Notes under the pieces: generated by a model | The model's database searches: none | What the model was told of the DNA's origin: nothing | The model's input: only the letters and a program-made list of their open reading frames with translations | Source: Alkalibaculum bacchi | GTDB lineage: Bacteria; Bacillota; Clostridia; Eubacteriales; Alkalibacteraceae | NCBI RefSeq assembly: GCF_937875145.1 | Contig: NZ_CALNCS010000016.1 | Span: 1-17,054, forward strand | Direction of reading: 5' to 3' | DNA length: 17,054 nt | In this document: positions 6,642 through 12,819 of the stretch, in pieces | How the letters are laid out: each line of letters starts with the position of its first letter | Position numbering within the stretch: position 1 is the first letter of the stretch | Translations under genes and position numbers: made by a program

Positions 6642-6977
6642 TTACCACTTACCTGCATTCATATGTCCTGCAAGTTCCGTCTTGCATCTCTGTTTGATTA
6701 CCCAGGCTTCATCTTTTGCTTGAGTAAAGGCTGCCACGCACTTAGGATCTAGATTATCATCAATGCCTTTTTGGGAAATTTTAATTATTTTTTCTGCTAG
6801 AGTAATGATTTCTATATGAATTCCATTGGTTTTATCCGAGCTATAGATTTTATCAGCTGCCTCTTTCGCTAGCTCCTCGAACTTCTCTGCGCCAACATGA
6901 CATTTAGGGCACTCTTCTGGAACACTATCTCCCTCATGAACATATCCGCAAACACTGCATTTAAATAGCTTTTTCAT
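6642..6977 (-). CDS. Rubredoxin-like domain protein
   Basis: A 111-residue protein. The N-terminus MKKLFKCSVCGYVHEGD followed by CPKCHVGAEKFEEL is a rubredoxin-like/rubrerythrin C-terminal type iron site: CxxCG and CPxC, Cys7, Cys10, Cys23 and Cys26. The remaining 80 residues are helical and charged with two further cysteines (CVAAF, QRCKTEL), and are not recognised. The ATG at 6977 has a strong GAAGGAGGA site 6-7 nt ahead; an upstream in-frame start at 7055 lacks one and would overlap the promoter. It probably carries electrons in oxidative-stress or anaerobic redox metabolism. It is transcribed away from the selenium operon and shows no link to it beyond position. Confidence 0.78.
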   Translation of the reverse strand: MKKLFKCSVCGYVHEGDSVPEECPKCHVGAEKFEELAKEAADKIYSSDKTNGIHIEIITLAEKIIKISQKGIDDNLDPKCVAAFTQAKDEAWVIKQRCKTELAGHMNAGKW

Positions 6978-7010
6978 TAAAAATCCTCCTTCAATTCGTA
7001 GATAAAAATT

Positions 7011-7040
7011 ACTATACCCTAACGCATTGATTTTATTCAA
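7011..7040 (-). promoter_or_regulatory. Candidate promoter of the rubredoxin-like gene
   Basis: On the minus strand TTGAAT (7040-7035) and TATAGT (7016-7011) are separated by 18 bases, giving a leader of roughly 30 nt to the ATG at 6977. The match is moderate. Confidence 0.45.
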
Positions 7041-7136
7041 TTTCAATTCATGCAAAAATTCTTGTCCGTAGCGTCACTTTAATCCGTTATAGATTTTGCC
7101 CTACCTACAATACCACCTTAAAACAAGACTTTAATA

Positions 7137-7165
7137 ATGACTTTCTTCAACCTATAATGTATAAT
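7137..7165 (+). promoter_or_regulatory. Candidate promoter of the selenium maturation operon
   Basis: ATGACT (7137-7142) and a perfect TATAAT (7160-7165) lie 17 bases apart; another TATAAT sits at 7153-7158. Transcription would start about 60 nt ahead of yqeC. No riboswitch or operator is evident in the leader. Confidence 0.45.
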
Positions 7166-7234
7166 AACTTGTAAATTCACGGAATATAAAATGATTAAAT
7201 ATATGTCAAAAAATTTCTAAGGATATTATAGAAC

Positions 7235-7978
7235 ATGAAAACAATAAAGGAAATATTTAATTTACACAAGGGTGATATTGTATCAATTGTTGGTACAGGT
7301 GGAAAGACTACTTTACTATATCAATTAGCTAAAGAGTTAAAAAATGATTATAATGTATTATTGACCACAAGTACTAAAATAATCAAACCCTTGAAAGGAA
7401 CTTGTGATTTTCTTTATACGAGCATAGAAGATTATCATATGAATCATAAAGTGAACAAAAGTAGTAGTATTACAGTAATTTCTAAGGGTATTATTTTAGA
7501 AAAAAATAAGCTCATTGGAATTGACGATAATGATCTAGAATCCGTAGCTCATGATTTTGATATGGTCATTATAGAAGCCGATGGATCCAAAAGCTTGCCA
7601 TTAAAGGGATGGAAAAATCATGAACCTGTAATATTAGAAAAAACGACAAAAACCATAGGGATTATCCCTGTAAAAGTTCTAGATAAAAACATTAATGAGG
7701 ATATGATTTATGGTTTCGAAGAATTTCAGAAATTTTCTAAAGAGAAGAAAATTATAGATAATCAATTAATTGGGAGAATTTGTTCTGATTGTAATGGGAT
7801 ATTTAAAAATTCTAAAAAAGAATTATACCTTTATATCAATCAAGTAGATTCTGCGGAGGATTTAATAAGAGCAATAAGCTTATCAAATTATTTAAGAGAG
7901 AATATCATAGGTAAACCTTTTTACTTCAAGATATGTATTGGTTCATCAGTAAATGGTATATATTATGAGTTTAATTGA
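7235..7978 (+). CDS. yqeC: YqeC family, selenium-dependent molybdenum hydroxylase maturation ATPase/GTPase-like protein
   Basis: A 247-residue protein with a P-loop at its N-terminus (VGTGGKTTLLYQLA, GTGGKTTL at 20-27) and the family motif IIEADGSKSLPLKGW with NHEPVI (about 112-133). This matches YqeC, known from comparative genomics as a component of the selenium-dependent molybdenum hydroxylase trait. Its biochemical step is not established; nucleotide binding is indicated by the P-loop. The start follows AAGGAT about 10 nt upstream, a modest site. It is the first gene of the operon and is followed 11 bp later by selD. Confidence 0.88.
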   Translation: MKTIKEIFNLHKGDIVSIVGTGGKTTLLYQLAKELKNDYNVLLTTSTKIIKPLKGTCDFLYTSIEDYHMNHKVNKSSSITVISKGIILEKNKLIGIDDNDLESVAHDFDMVIIEADGSKSLPLKGWKNHEPVILEKTTKTIGIIPVKVLDKNINEDMIYGFEEFQKFSKEKKIIDNQLIGRICSDCNGIFKNSKKELYLYINQVDSAEDLIRAISLSNYLRENIIGKPFYFKICIGSSVNGIYYEFN

Positions 7979-7989
7979 GGAGAATATAA

Positions 7990-9009
7990 ATGCAGAACGA
8001 AATTGAATTTTGTAAAGGCGGAGGTTGTACAGCCAAATTAGGACCAGAAATTTTGTCTTCCGTTTTAGACAAACTCCCTAAAAGGAAAGATGCGAACTTA
8101 CTTGTAGGTTTTGACCATTCAGATGATGCTGCTGTTTACAGGCTGGCTGATAACTTGGCTATTGTACAAACACTAGATTTTTTTCCTCCAATGATTGACG
8201 ACCCGTATATATTTGGTCAAATAGCGGCGGCTAATGCATTATCTGATATTTATGCAATGGGCGGTGAGGTAAAAGTTGCATTGAACATTGTCTGCTTCCC
8301 TGAAAAAATGGACTTAAATATATTGGGGAAAATTATGCAGGGTGGGAATGAGAAAGTAGATGAAGCTGGCGGTATCTTAGCGGGAGGTCACTCTATAAAT
8401 GGCGAAGGTGTAAAATATGGTCTTTCTGTGATAGGCATCATCGATCCAAATAAGATATACAAAAATAATGGATGCCAAGAAGGCGATCTGCTTTTGTTGA
8501 CAAAACCACTAGGTGTAGGTATTGTCTGTACAGCTCATAGAGTAGGTAAAAGCTCTAAAGAAGCCATAAATTTAGCCATAGAATCTATGACAATGCTTAA
8601 TAAATACGCTGCAGAAATTATTCAAAGGTATGATGTTCATGCTTGTACAGATGTTACAGGCTTTAGCTTATTAGGACATTTATATGAAATGATAGGAAAT
8701 GATTTTGGTGCAGATTTAGACAGTTTGCAAATCCCCTATATTCCAGAAGCATTGCATTATGCCAATGAGTTTTTTATAACGGCAGCAGCTCAAAGAAATA
8801 GAAATCATTTGACAAGCAAAGTAGAATTTTTCAATATTCCATTTGCGTTGGAAGAAATCCTCTTTGATCCACAGACATCTGGAGGACTCCTGATAAGTTT
8901 ACCACCTGAACATGCAAAAAAGGCATTACATGAAATAGAAAAATTAGGATTGCCTTGCAGTATAGTAGGCAGAGTCACAAAAAAACACAATAAAATTGTT
9001 GTAAGATAA
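7990..9009 (+). CDS. selD: Selenide, water dikinase (selenophosphate synthase), Cys form
   Basis: A 339-residue protein, normal for SelD, which makes selenophosphate from selenide and ATP. The glycine-rich N-terminal loop EFCKGGGCTAKLGPE contains Cys13 and Lys16, matching the catalytic Cys17 and Lys20 of the E. coli enzyme. The second cysteine of E. coli (Cys19) is Ala here, and an extra Cys8 lies upstream. DHSDDAAVYRL and QTLDFFPPMIDDPY with NALSDIYAMGG are ATP/metal-binding regions; the C-terminus has FDPQTSGGLLISLP. The codon for Cys13 is TGT, so this is not a selenocysteine form. A GAGGAG site precedes the ATG. With yqeC, yedF and yqeB around it and no selA, selB or tRNA-Sec in view, it fits the orphan SelD that serves molybdenum hydroxylases. 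Genes outside the window could add selenoprotein synthesis. Confidence 0.97.
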   Translation: MQNEIEFCKGGGCTAKLGPEILSSVLDKLPKRKDANLLVGFDHSDDAAVYRLADNLAIVQTLDFFPPMIDDPYIFGQIAAANALSDIYAMGGEVKVALNIVCFPEKMDLNILGKIMQGGNEKVDEAGGILAGGHSINGEGVKYGLSVIGIIDPNKIYKNNGCQEGDLLLLTKPLGVGIVCTAHRVGKSSKEAINLAIESMTMLNKYAAEIIQRYDVHACTDVTGFSLLGHLYEMIGNDFGADLDSLQIPYIPEALHYANEFFITAAAQRNRNHLTSKVEFFNIPFALEEILFDPQTSGGLLISLPPEHAKKALHEIEKLGLPCSIVGRVTKKHNKIVVR

Positions 9010-9020
9010 GGAGTACAAAA

Positions 9021-9632
9021 GTGAATAAAACATTAGACTTCAAAGGAAAAGCATGCCCTATCCCTGTTGTTGAGACAAAAAAAGTCTTATCTTCCCTAGA
9101 TGAAGGAGATATAGTTGAAGTAATCGTGGATAATTTTATTGCTATACAGAATTTAAATAAATTAGCGCAACAGACTAAGAGCAATTTTTCATATAAAAAA
9201 GTTAATGAAGATAACTATATAGCAGAATTTGTAGTTTCAGCGAAGATAAATGCGAAAGCGGATTTAGAGATAGAATGTAATCTAAATTCAAATATATCAA
9301 ATACAATAGTAGTTCTTTCTTCCGATAAAATGGGAGAAGGAGATGAGAAACTAGGCCATATTTTAATGAAGGGATTTATTTACGCCTTAACAGAACAAGA
9401 AGTTCTCCCCAAAACAGTTCTCCTTTACAATAATGGAGCTAAATTATCTGTAGAAGATTCAGATTCACTTGCCGATTTAAAGCTGTTGGAGTCACAAGGA
9501 GTTGAAATCATGACGTGCGGCACTTGCTTAAATCATTACGGATTAACGGAAAAACTTGCAGTTGGAACAGTTACAAATATGTATGTAATTTCAGAAAAAC
9601 AAATGCAAGCAGGAAAGATCATTCAGCCATGA
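9021..9632 (+). CDS. yedF: YedF selenium metabolism protein (TusA-like plus DsrE-like)
   Basis: A 203-residue fusion. The first 75 residues are TusA/SirA-like with the sulfur-carrier motif GKACPIPVVETKKVL (Cys12 in CPxP). Residues 95-200 are DsrE/DsrF-like, with TIVVLSSDKMGEGDEKLG and the CGTCLNHYGL motif (Cys166, Cys169). This two-domain form is the selenium-metabolism YedF family, proposed to carry selenium or sulfur as persulfide-type species. It starts with GTG, supported by AAGGAG 7 nt upstream, 11 bp after selD. Its end overlaps the yqeB start (ATGA), so the two are translationally coupled. Confidence 0.93.
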   Translation: MNKTLDFKGKACPIPVVETKKVLSSLDEGDIVEVIVDNFIAIQNLNKLAQQTKSNFSYKKVNEDNYIAEFVVSAKINAKADLEIECNLNSNISNTIVVLSSDKMGEGDEKLGHILMKGFIYALTEQEVLPKTVLLYNNGAKLSVEDSDSLADLKLLESQGVEIMTCGTCLNHYGLTEKLAVGTVTNMYVISEKQMQAGKIIQP

Positions 9633-10444
9633 AAAAGAGCCATTTAATAGTAGTCAGAGGCGCAGGTGATATCGCAACAGGAGCAATTCAAAAATTAATG
9701 AGATCTGGATTTCCTGTCATGTGTACAGAAATATCCAAACCATCAGCCATACGGAGATATGTTGCCCTAAGTGAAGCAGTATATGAAAAATCATGGACTG
9801 TTGAAGATATTACTGCTGTTCATGTCAAATCTGTCTCTGAAGCTTGGGTAGCAGTAGAAAGTGGGAAGGTTCCAATAATTGTAGACCCTAATTGCAATAT
9901 ACTTAATGAAGTAAAACCCATGGCTGTAGTAGACGCTATATTAGCTAAAAAGAATCTAGGTATGAAAAAGGGCATTGCACCAATAACAATAGCTCTTGGA
10001 CCGGGTTTTACTGCAGGTGTGGACGCAGATATGGTCGTTGAAACCATGAGAGGACATAATTTAGGTAGAATCATTATGGAAGGTTCAGCCATGCCTAACA
10101 CTGGTATACCTGGTATTATTAGCGGATTTGGAAAAGAAAGAGTAATTCATGCTTCTTCGGCAGGTACAATTCATAATGTGAAGAAAATCGGTGATACGGT
10201 GATAAAAGGTGAAACAATTGCAACAATTGATCGACAGCCCGTTTTAGCATCATTAGATGGAATCTTGAGAGGGTTAATCAGAGATGGGTACGAAGTAACA
10301 AAAGGATTTAAAATTGCTGATATCGACCCTAGAAATGAAGTAAAATCTAATTGCTTCACTATTTCCGATAAGGCAAGATGCATTGGTGGATCTGTATTGG
10401 AAGGGATTCTAATGTTACACAAGAAAGCGGCTGGGACACTTTAG
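9629..10444 (+). CDS. yqeB: YqeB family (EF2563 type) selenium-dependent molybdenum hydroxylase maturation protein
   Basis: A 271-residue protein that begins KKSHLIVVRGAGDIATGAI, a Rossmann-like start, and continues with GFPVMCTEISKPSAIRRYVALSEAVYE. It has APITIALGPGFTAGVDADMVVETMRGH in the middle and a beta-rich end with HASSAGTIHNVKKIGDTVIKGE. This is the YqeB/EF2563 family, a marker for the trait that installs labile selenium in molybdenum hydroxylases. The exact step is unproven. The frame is open from 9515, but the ATG at 9629 overlaps the yedF stop and matches the family N-terminus, so I used it. The stop at 10442-10444 falls in the stem of a structured element. Confidence 0.93.
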   Translation: MKKSHLIVVRGAGDIATGAIQKLMRSGFPVMCTEISKPSAIRRYVALSEAVYEKSWTVEDITAVHVKSVSEAWVAVESGKVPIIVDPNCNILNEVKPMAVVDAILAKKNLGMKKGIAPITIALGPGFTAGVDADMVVETMRGHNLGRIIMEGSAMPNTGIPGIISGFGKERVIHASSAGTIHNVKKIGDTVIKGETIATIDRQPVLASLDGILRGLIRDGYEVTKGFKIADIDPRNEVKSNCFTISDKARCIGGSVLEGILMLHKKAAGTL

Positions 10445-10500
10445 CCATCAGCTACCACCCGCCAGTGCTAAGGTCGAATCTCACAGGTCAAAGATTCAAC
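10439..10500. repeat. Structured non-coding element, possible mobile-element or RNA remnant
   Basis: Just at the yqeB stop lies a stem-loop (CTTTAGC 10439-10445 with GCTAAGG 10467-10473, one G-U pair) whose 21-base loop is rich in C. A second stem-loop follows (GAATCT 10476-10481 with AGATTC 10492-10497, 10-base loop). The block has higher GC than its surroundings. It resembles the ends of small transposons or a conserved RNA rather than a terminator, because no T-run follows. The family is not identified. Confidence 0.4.
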
Positions 10501-10577
10501 TATATTATAGATGGTTTATATATAAGTTAAATTCAAAAGTAGGACTTTCTAATGCATGAAAAAAATGAAGGGATAGG

Positions 10578-11729
10578 TTGAAATCTATGATTTACTTGGA
10601 TCATGCAGCAACTTCATACCATAAGCCTAAAGAAGTAGCTGAAGCTGTATATAATGCAATACAAGGTGTGGGAAACTGTGGTAGAGGGGCCCATGGTGCT
10701 TCTTTAGATTCTAGCCGCATTATTTATAAAACTAGAGTTGCTTTGTCAAGCTTTTTTAATGTGAAAGACCCTTCTCGCGTTGTCCTCACTTCAAATGCAA
10801 CAGAAAGTTTAAATATCGCCATTCAAGGTTTACTTAAACCAGGTGACCATTGTATTTCTACCACTGTTGAGCACAATAGCGTTTTGCGCCCTCTCTATCA
10901 TATGGAAAGCTGTGGGGTAGAGCTTACATTAATTCCTGCAGATCAAAAAGGATGCATTTCAATAAATGATATGGAATCAGCCATTTCATCAAAAACTAAG
11001 GCAATTGTAATAAATCATTCTTCTAATGTTACGGGTAATGTGATAGACATTGAATCAATAGGAAGACTATGCTATAAACATAAGCTTTTGTTTATATTAG
11101 ATGCTTCTCAAACAGCGGGTATCATTCCCATTGATATGCAGAACAATAATATATCCGCCCTTTGTTGTTCTGGCCACAAGAGTTTGCTTGGACCACAGGG
11201 TACCGGTGTACTTTGCCTAGCAAAAGAAGTAAGTCCTACTCCCCTACTATTTGGGGGTACTGGTGTAGATAGTTTTTCTAAAAAAATGCCACCTAAACTT
11301 CCAACATCCCTCGAAGCAGGAACATTAAATACCCACGGTTTTGCAGGGCTTTTGGCCTCAATAAACTATATCGTTCATTACGAACAAATTAATATTTATA
11401 ATAAAGCAAATGATTTTGCACAATATTTTATTGAAAAAGCATCTCGTATCCCTGGTATAACGATATATGGCGATTTTAACGCACTCGTTAGAACTCCAGT
11501 GGTTTCTCTAAATATTAGGGATACGGATTCTGGAATAATATCCGATGAATTATATGATCGTTATGGAGTAGCTGCAAGAGCTGGTATGCATTGTGCACCA
11601 GGAGTTCATGAAGTATTTAATACAGTAAATCAAGGTATGGTTCGATTTAGCTTTTCACATTTTAATACAATTGAAGAAGTAGAGGCTGCAATAGACGCAT
11701 TAAGAATGATTGAGGAGGGAATACTGTGA
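10578..11729 (+). CDS. Cysteine desulfurase / selenocysteine lyase family protein, copy 2
   Basis: About 383 residues with the NifS/CsdB signature: MIYLDHAATSYHKP at the N-terminus, TVEHNSV with the PLP-stacking His99, FILDASQTAGI with Asp175, CCSGHKSLLGPQGTG with PLP Lys201, and RAGMHCAPGVHEV with catalytic Cys339. It lies between yqeB and a DUF3343 carrier in a selenium-maturation operon. A likely job is to release selenium or sulfur for SelD or for the molybdenum cofactor; this is inference from context. The TTG at 10578 has AAGGGA 4 nt upstream; an ATG at 10587 (380 aa) is equally possible. The stop overlaps the next gene's GTG start. Confidence 0.9.
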   Translation: MKSMIYLDHAATSYHKPKEVAEAVYNAIQGVGNCGRGAHGASLDSSRIIYKTRVALSSFFNVKDPSRVVLTSNATESLNIAIQGLLKPGDHCISTTVEHNSVLRPLYHMESCGVELTLIPADQKGCISINDMESAISSKTKAIVINHSSNVTGNVIDIESIGRLCYKHKLLFILDASQTAGIIPIDMQNNNISALCCSGHKSLLGPQGTGVLCLAKEVSPTPLLFGGTGVDSFSKKMPPKLPTSLEAGTLNTHGFAGLLASINYIVHYEQINIYNKANDFAQYFIEKASRIPGITIYGDFNALVRTPVVSLNIRDTDSGIISDELYDRYGVAARAGMHCAPGVHEVFNTVNQGMVRFSFSHFNTIEEVEAAIDALRMIEEGIL

Positions 11730-11962
11730 GACCAAAAGAGTTACAATGCATTGTCACATTTAATACAACAACAGAGGCAATTGCATTTGAAGAAACGGCT
11801 AAAAAATGTGGCCTTGAGGGAAGATTAATTCCTGTGCCTGTAGTGATTACTTCAACTTGCGGTCTTGCTTGGCGTGAAAATATAAATAACAGGGCAATGG
11901 TGGAAGATATTCTAGAAAAACATAAAATAGGTTATGGTAAAATCTATAAATTGGAAATATGA
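11726..11962 (+). CDS. DUF3343 putative selenium/sulfur carrier protein
   Basis: A 78-residue protein matching DUF3343: ECIVTF-like start (LQCIVTFNTTTEAIAFEETA), GRLIPVPVVITSTCGLAW with the conserved cysteine at about residue 45, and a C-terminal charged helix. In selenium-dependent molybdenum hydroxylase loci this family often pairs with a NifS-like enzyme and is proposed to carry selenium or sulfur between it and the acceptor. The GTG start overlaps the previous stop (GTGA), and GAGGAGGG lies 6 nt ahead, so the pair is translationally coupled. Function is inferred from family and neighbourhood. Confidence 0.87.
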   Translation: MRPKELQCIVTFNTTTEAIAFEETAKKCGLEGRLIPVPVVITSTCGLAWRENINNRAMVEDILEKHKIGYGKIYKLEI

Positions 11963-12048
11963 ATATTGAAAGCGCCTTCGGCGCGTTAAACTATAGTTGA
12001 ACAATGGTTAAACAGTAGTGTTAGTTCTTAATCTTATTGAGGCTAAAA

Positions 12049-12083
12049 TAACATATAGAAATATAGCACTTTCCTATATGTTA
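12049..12083 (+). other. Stem-loop just before the terminator
   Basis: TAACATATAG (12049-12058) pairs perfectly with CTATATGTTA (12074-12083) around a 15-base loop. A smaller GC-rich hairpin GCGCC-TTC-GGCGC lies at 11972-11984, just after the DUF3343 stop, without a T-run. These may protect the operon's 3' end. Confidence 0.4.
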
Positions 12084-12122
12084 AACAAAAATAGCGAGGC
12101 TACCCTCGCTATTTTTGTTTTG
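12083..12122. terminator. Strong bidirectional intrinsic terminator
   Basis: Seventeen-base arms AAACAAAAATAGCGAGG (12083-12099) and the exact complement (12104-12120) enclose the loop CTAC. The A-rich and T-rich flanks make it work from both sides, as suits the convergent selenium-maturation and hydroxylase operons. Confidence 0.9.
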
Positions 12123-12146
12123 ATTTTATTAAAAAAAAGTTCTACT

Positions 12147-12204
12147 TTGACCCTAGCCCCTGCCCAATGTCATCCTTGAGCGCAGCGAAGGATCTTGACC
12201 CTAG
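12147..12204. repeat. Dispersed-type short repeat with hairpin, flanked by 10-bp direct repeats
   Basis: The core CATCCTTGAGCGCAGCGAAG followed by GATCTTGACC has inverted arms ATCCTT/AAGGAT (12172-12193). It is of the CATCCTGAGCGAAGCGAAGGATCT type known as a repeated intergenic sequence in many genomes. TTGACCCTAG occurs at 12147-12156 and again at 12195-12204, framing the core. Confidence 0.6.
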
Positions 12205-12246
12205 AGGAATACCCTAATACAAGCGACTAAAGCGCCATATGCGCGC

Positions 12247-12819
12247 TTATAGAAGCGATAAATCCCCCACAGTATCGATATCTGATAACTCTTTCGGCGA
12301 ACGAACCATGATTTTCTGTAAATCATCCAAGTGATTCTTCATGACGATTTTTCCACCAATGTCCCCTTTTAGCTTTAATAGCTCTTCTAGGTATTTTCTA
12401 GAAAATAAGGAAGGGTTTCCATAAAGGTCAGGACTAGCGGCGCAGATAATACCCTTGTCACTATCTTCAAAGGCTGAAACGATCTTTTCAAGGGTATCTA
12501 GTTGAAGAAATGGCATGTCACAGGTTACAAAAAGATATCCATCAGCACTCAAATCACTTTGTAAGCCCAGTTTTATGGAACTAGATAATCCTAAATAGCT
12601 ATTTTCATTATGGACAACTGTTACTTTGCTATCTTTAAGCTGTTCTGCAATGACTGGGTATTGAGTTACGACGATTGTGCTATTCAGGTGTAGCTTAAGT
12701 ACTTTTTCAACAGTGTGAAAATACATCGGTTTCCCCTTGACGGGATATAGCAATTTGTTTTCAATAAACCTTTCGCTATAACCAGCTGCAAGGAGTATAG
12801 CATTTACTTTCCGCCTCAT
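12247..12819 (-). CDS. mocA: MocA-type molybdenum cofactor cytidylyltransferase / NTP transferase
   Basis: A 190-residue GT-A-like nucleotidyltransferase. The N-terminal signature ILLAAGYSERF with ENKLLYPVKGKP (residues 8-31) binds the nucleotide, TCDMPFL (99-105) supplies the metal-binding Asp, and GNPSLF (134-139) and KGDIGGK (151-157) complete the family pattern. MocA converts molybdopterin cofactor to the cytosine dinucleotide form used by hydroxylases of this type. Its ATG overlaps the stop of the large subunit gene by 4 bases (ATGA), so it is translationally coupled and last in the operon. A small hairpin AAGCGC/GCGCTT overlaps its stop region. Some SDMH loci carry more than one such enzyme; only this one is seen here. 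Confidence 0.88.
   Translation of the reverse strand: MRRKVNAILLAAGYSERFIENKLLYPVKGKPMYFHTVEKVLKLHLNSTIVVTQYPVIAEQLKDSKVTVVHNENSYLGLSSSIKLGLQSDLSADGYLFVTCDMPFLQLDTLEKIVSAFEDSDKGIICAASPDLYGNPSLFSRKYLEELLKLKGDIGGKIVMKNHLDDLQKIMVRSPKELSDIDTVGDLSLL

Noticed and set aside
7990..8060. Selenocysteine form of SelD
   Set aside because: The catalytic codon is TGT (Cys), with no in-frame TGA.
9515..9628. Longer yqeB start within yedF
   Set aside because: The upstream part is a shadow of the yedF frame; the ATG at 9629 overlaps the yedF stop and fits the family N-terminus.
10470..10500. tRNA-like T-arm (GGTCGAATCT)
   Set aside because: No acceptor, D or anticodon arms can be folded around it.
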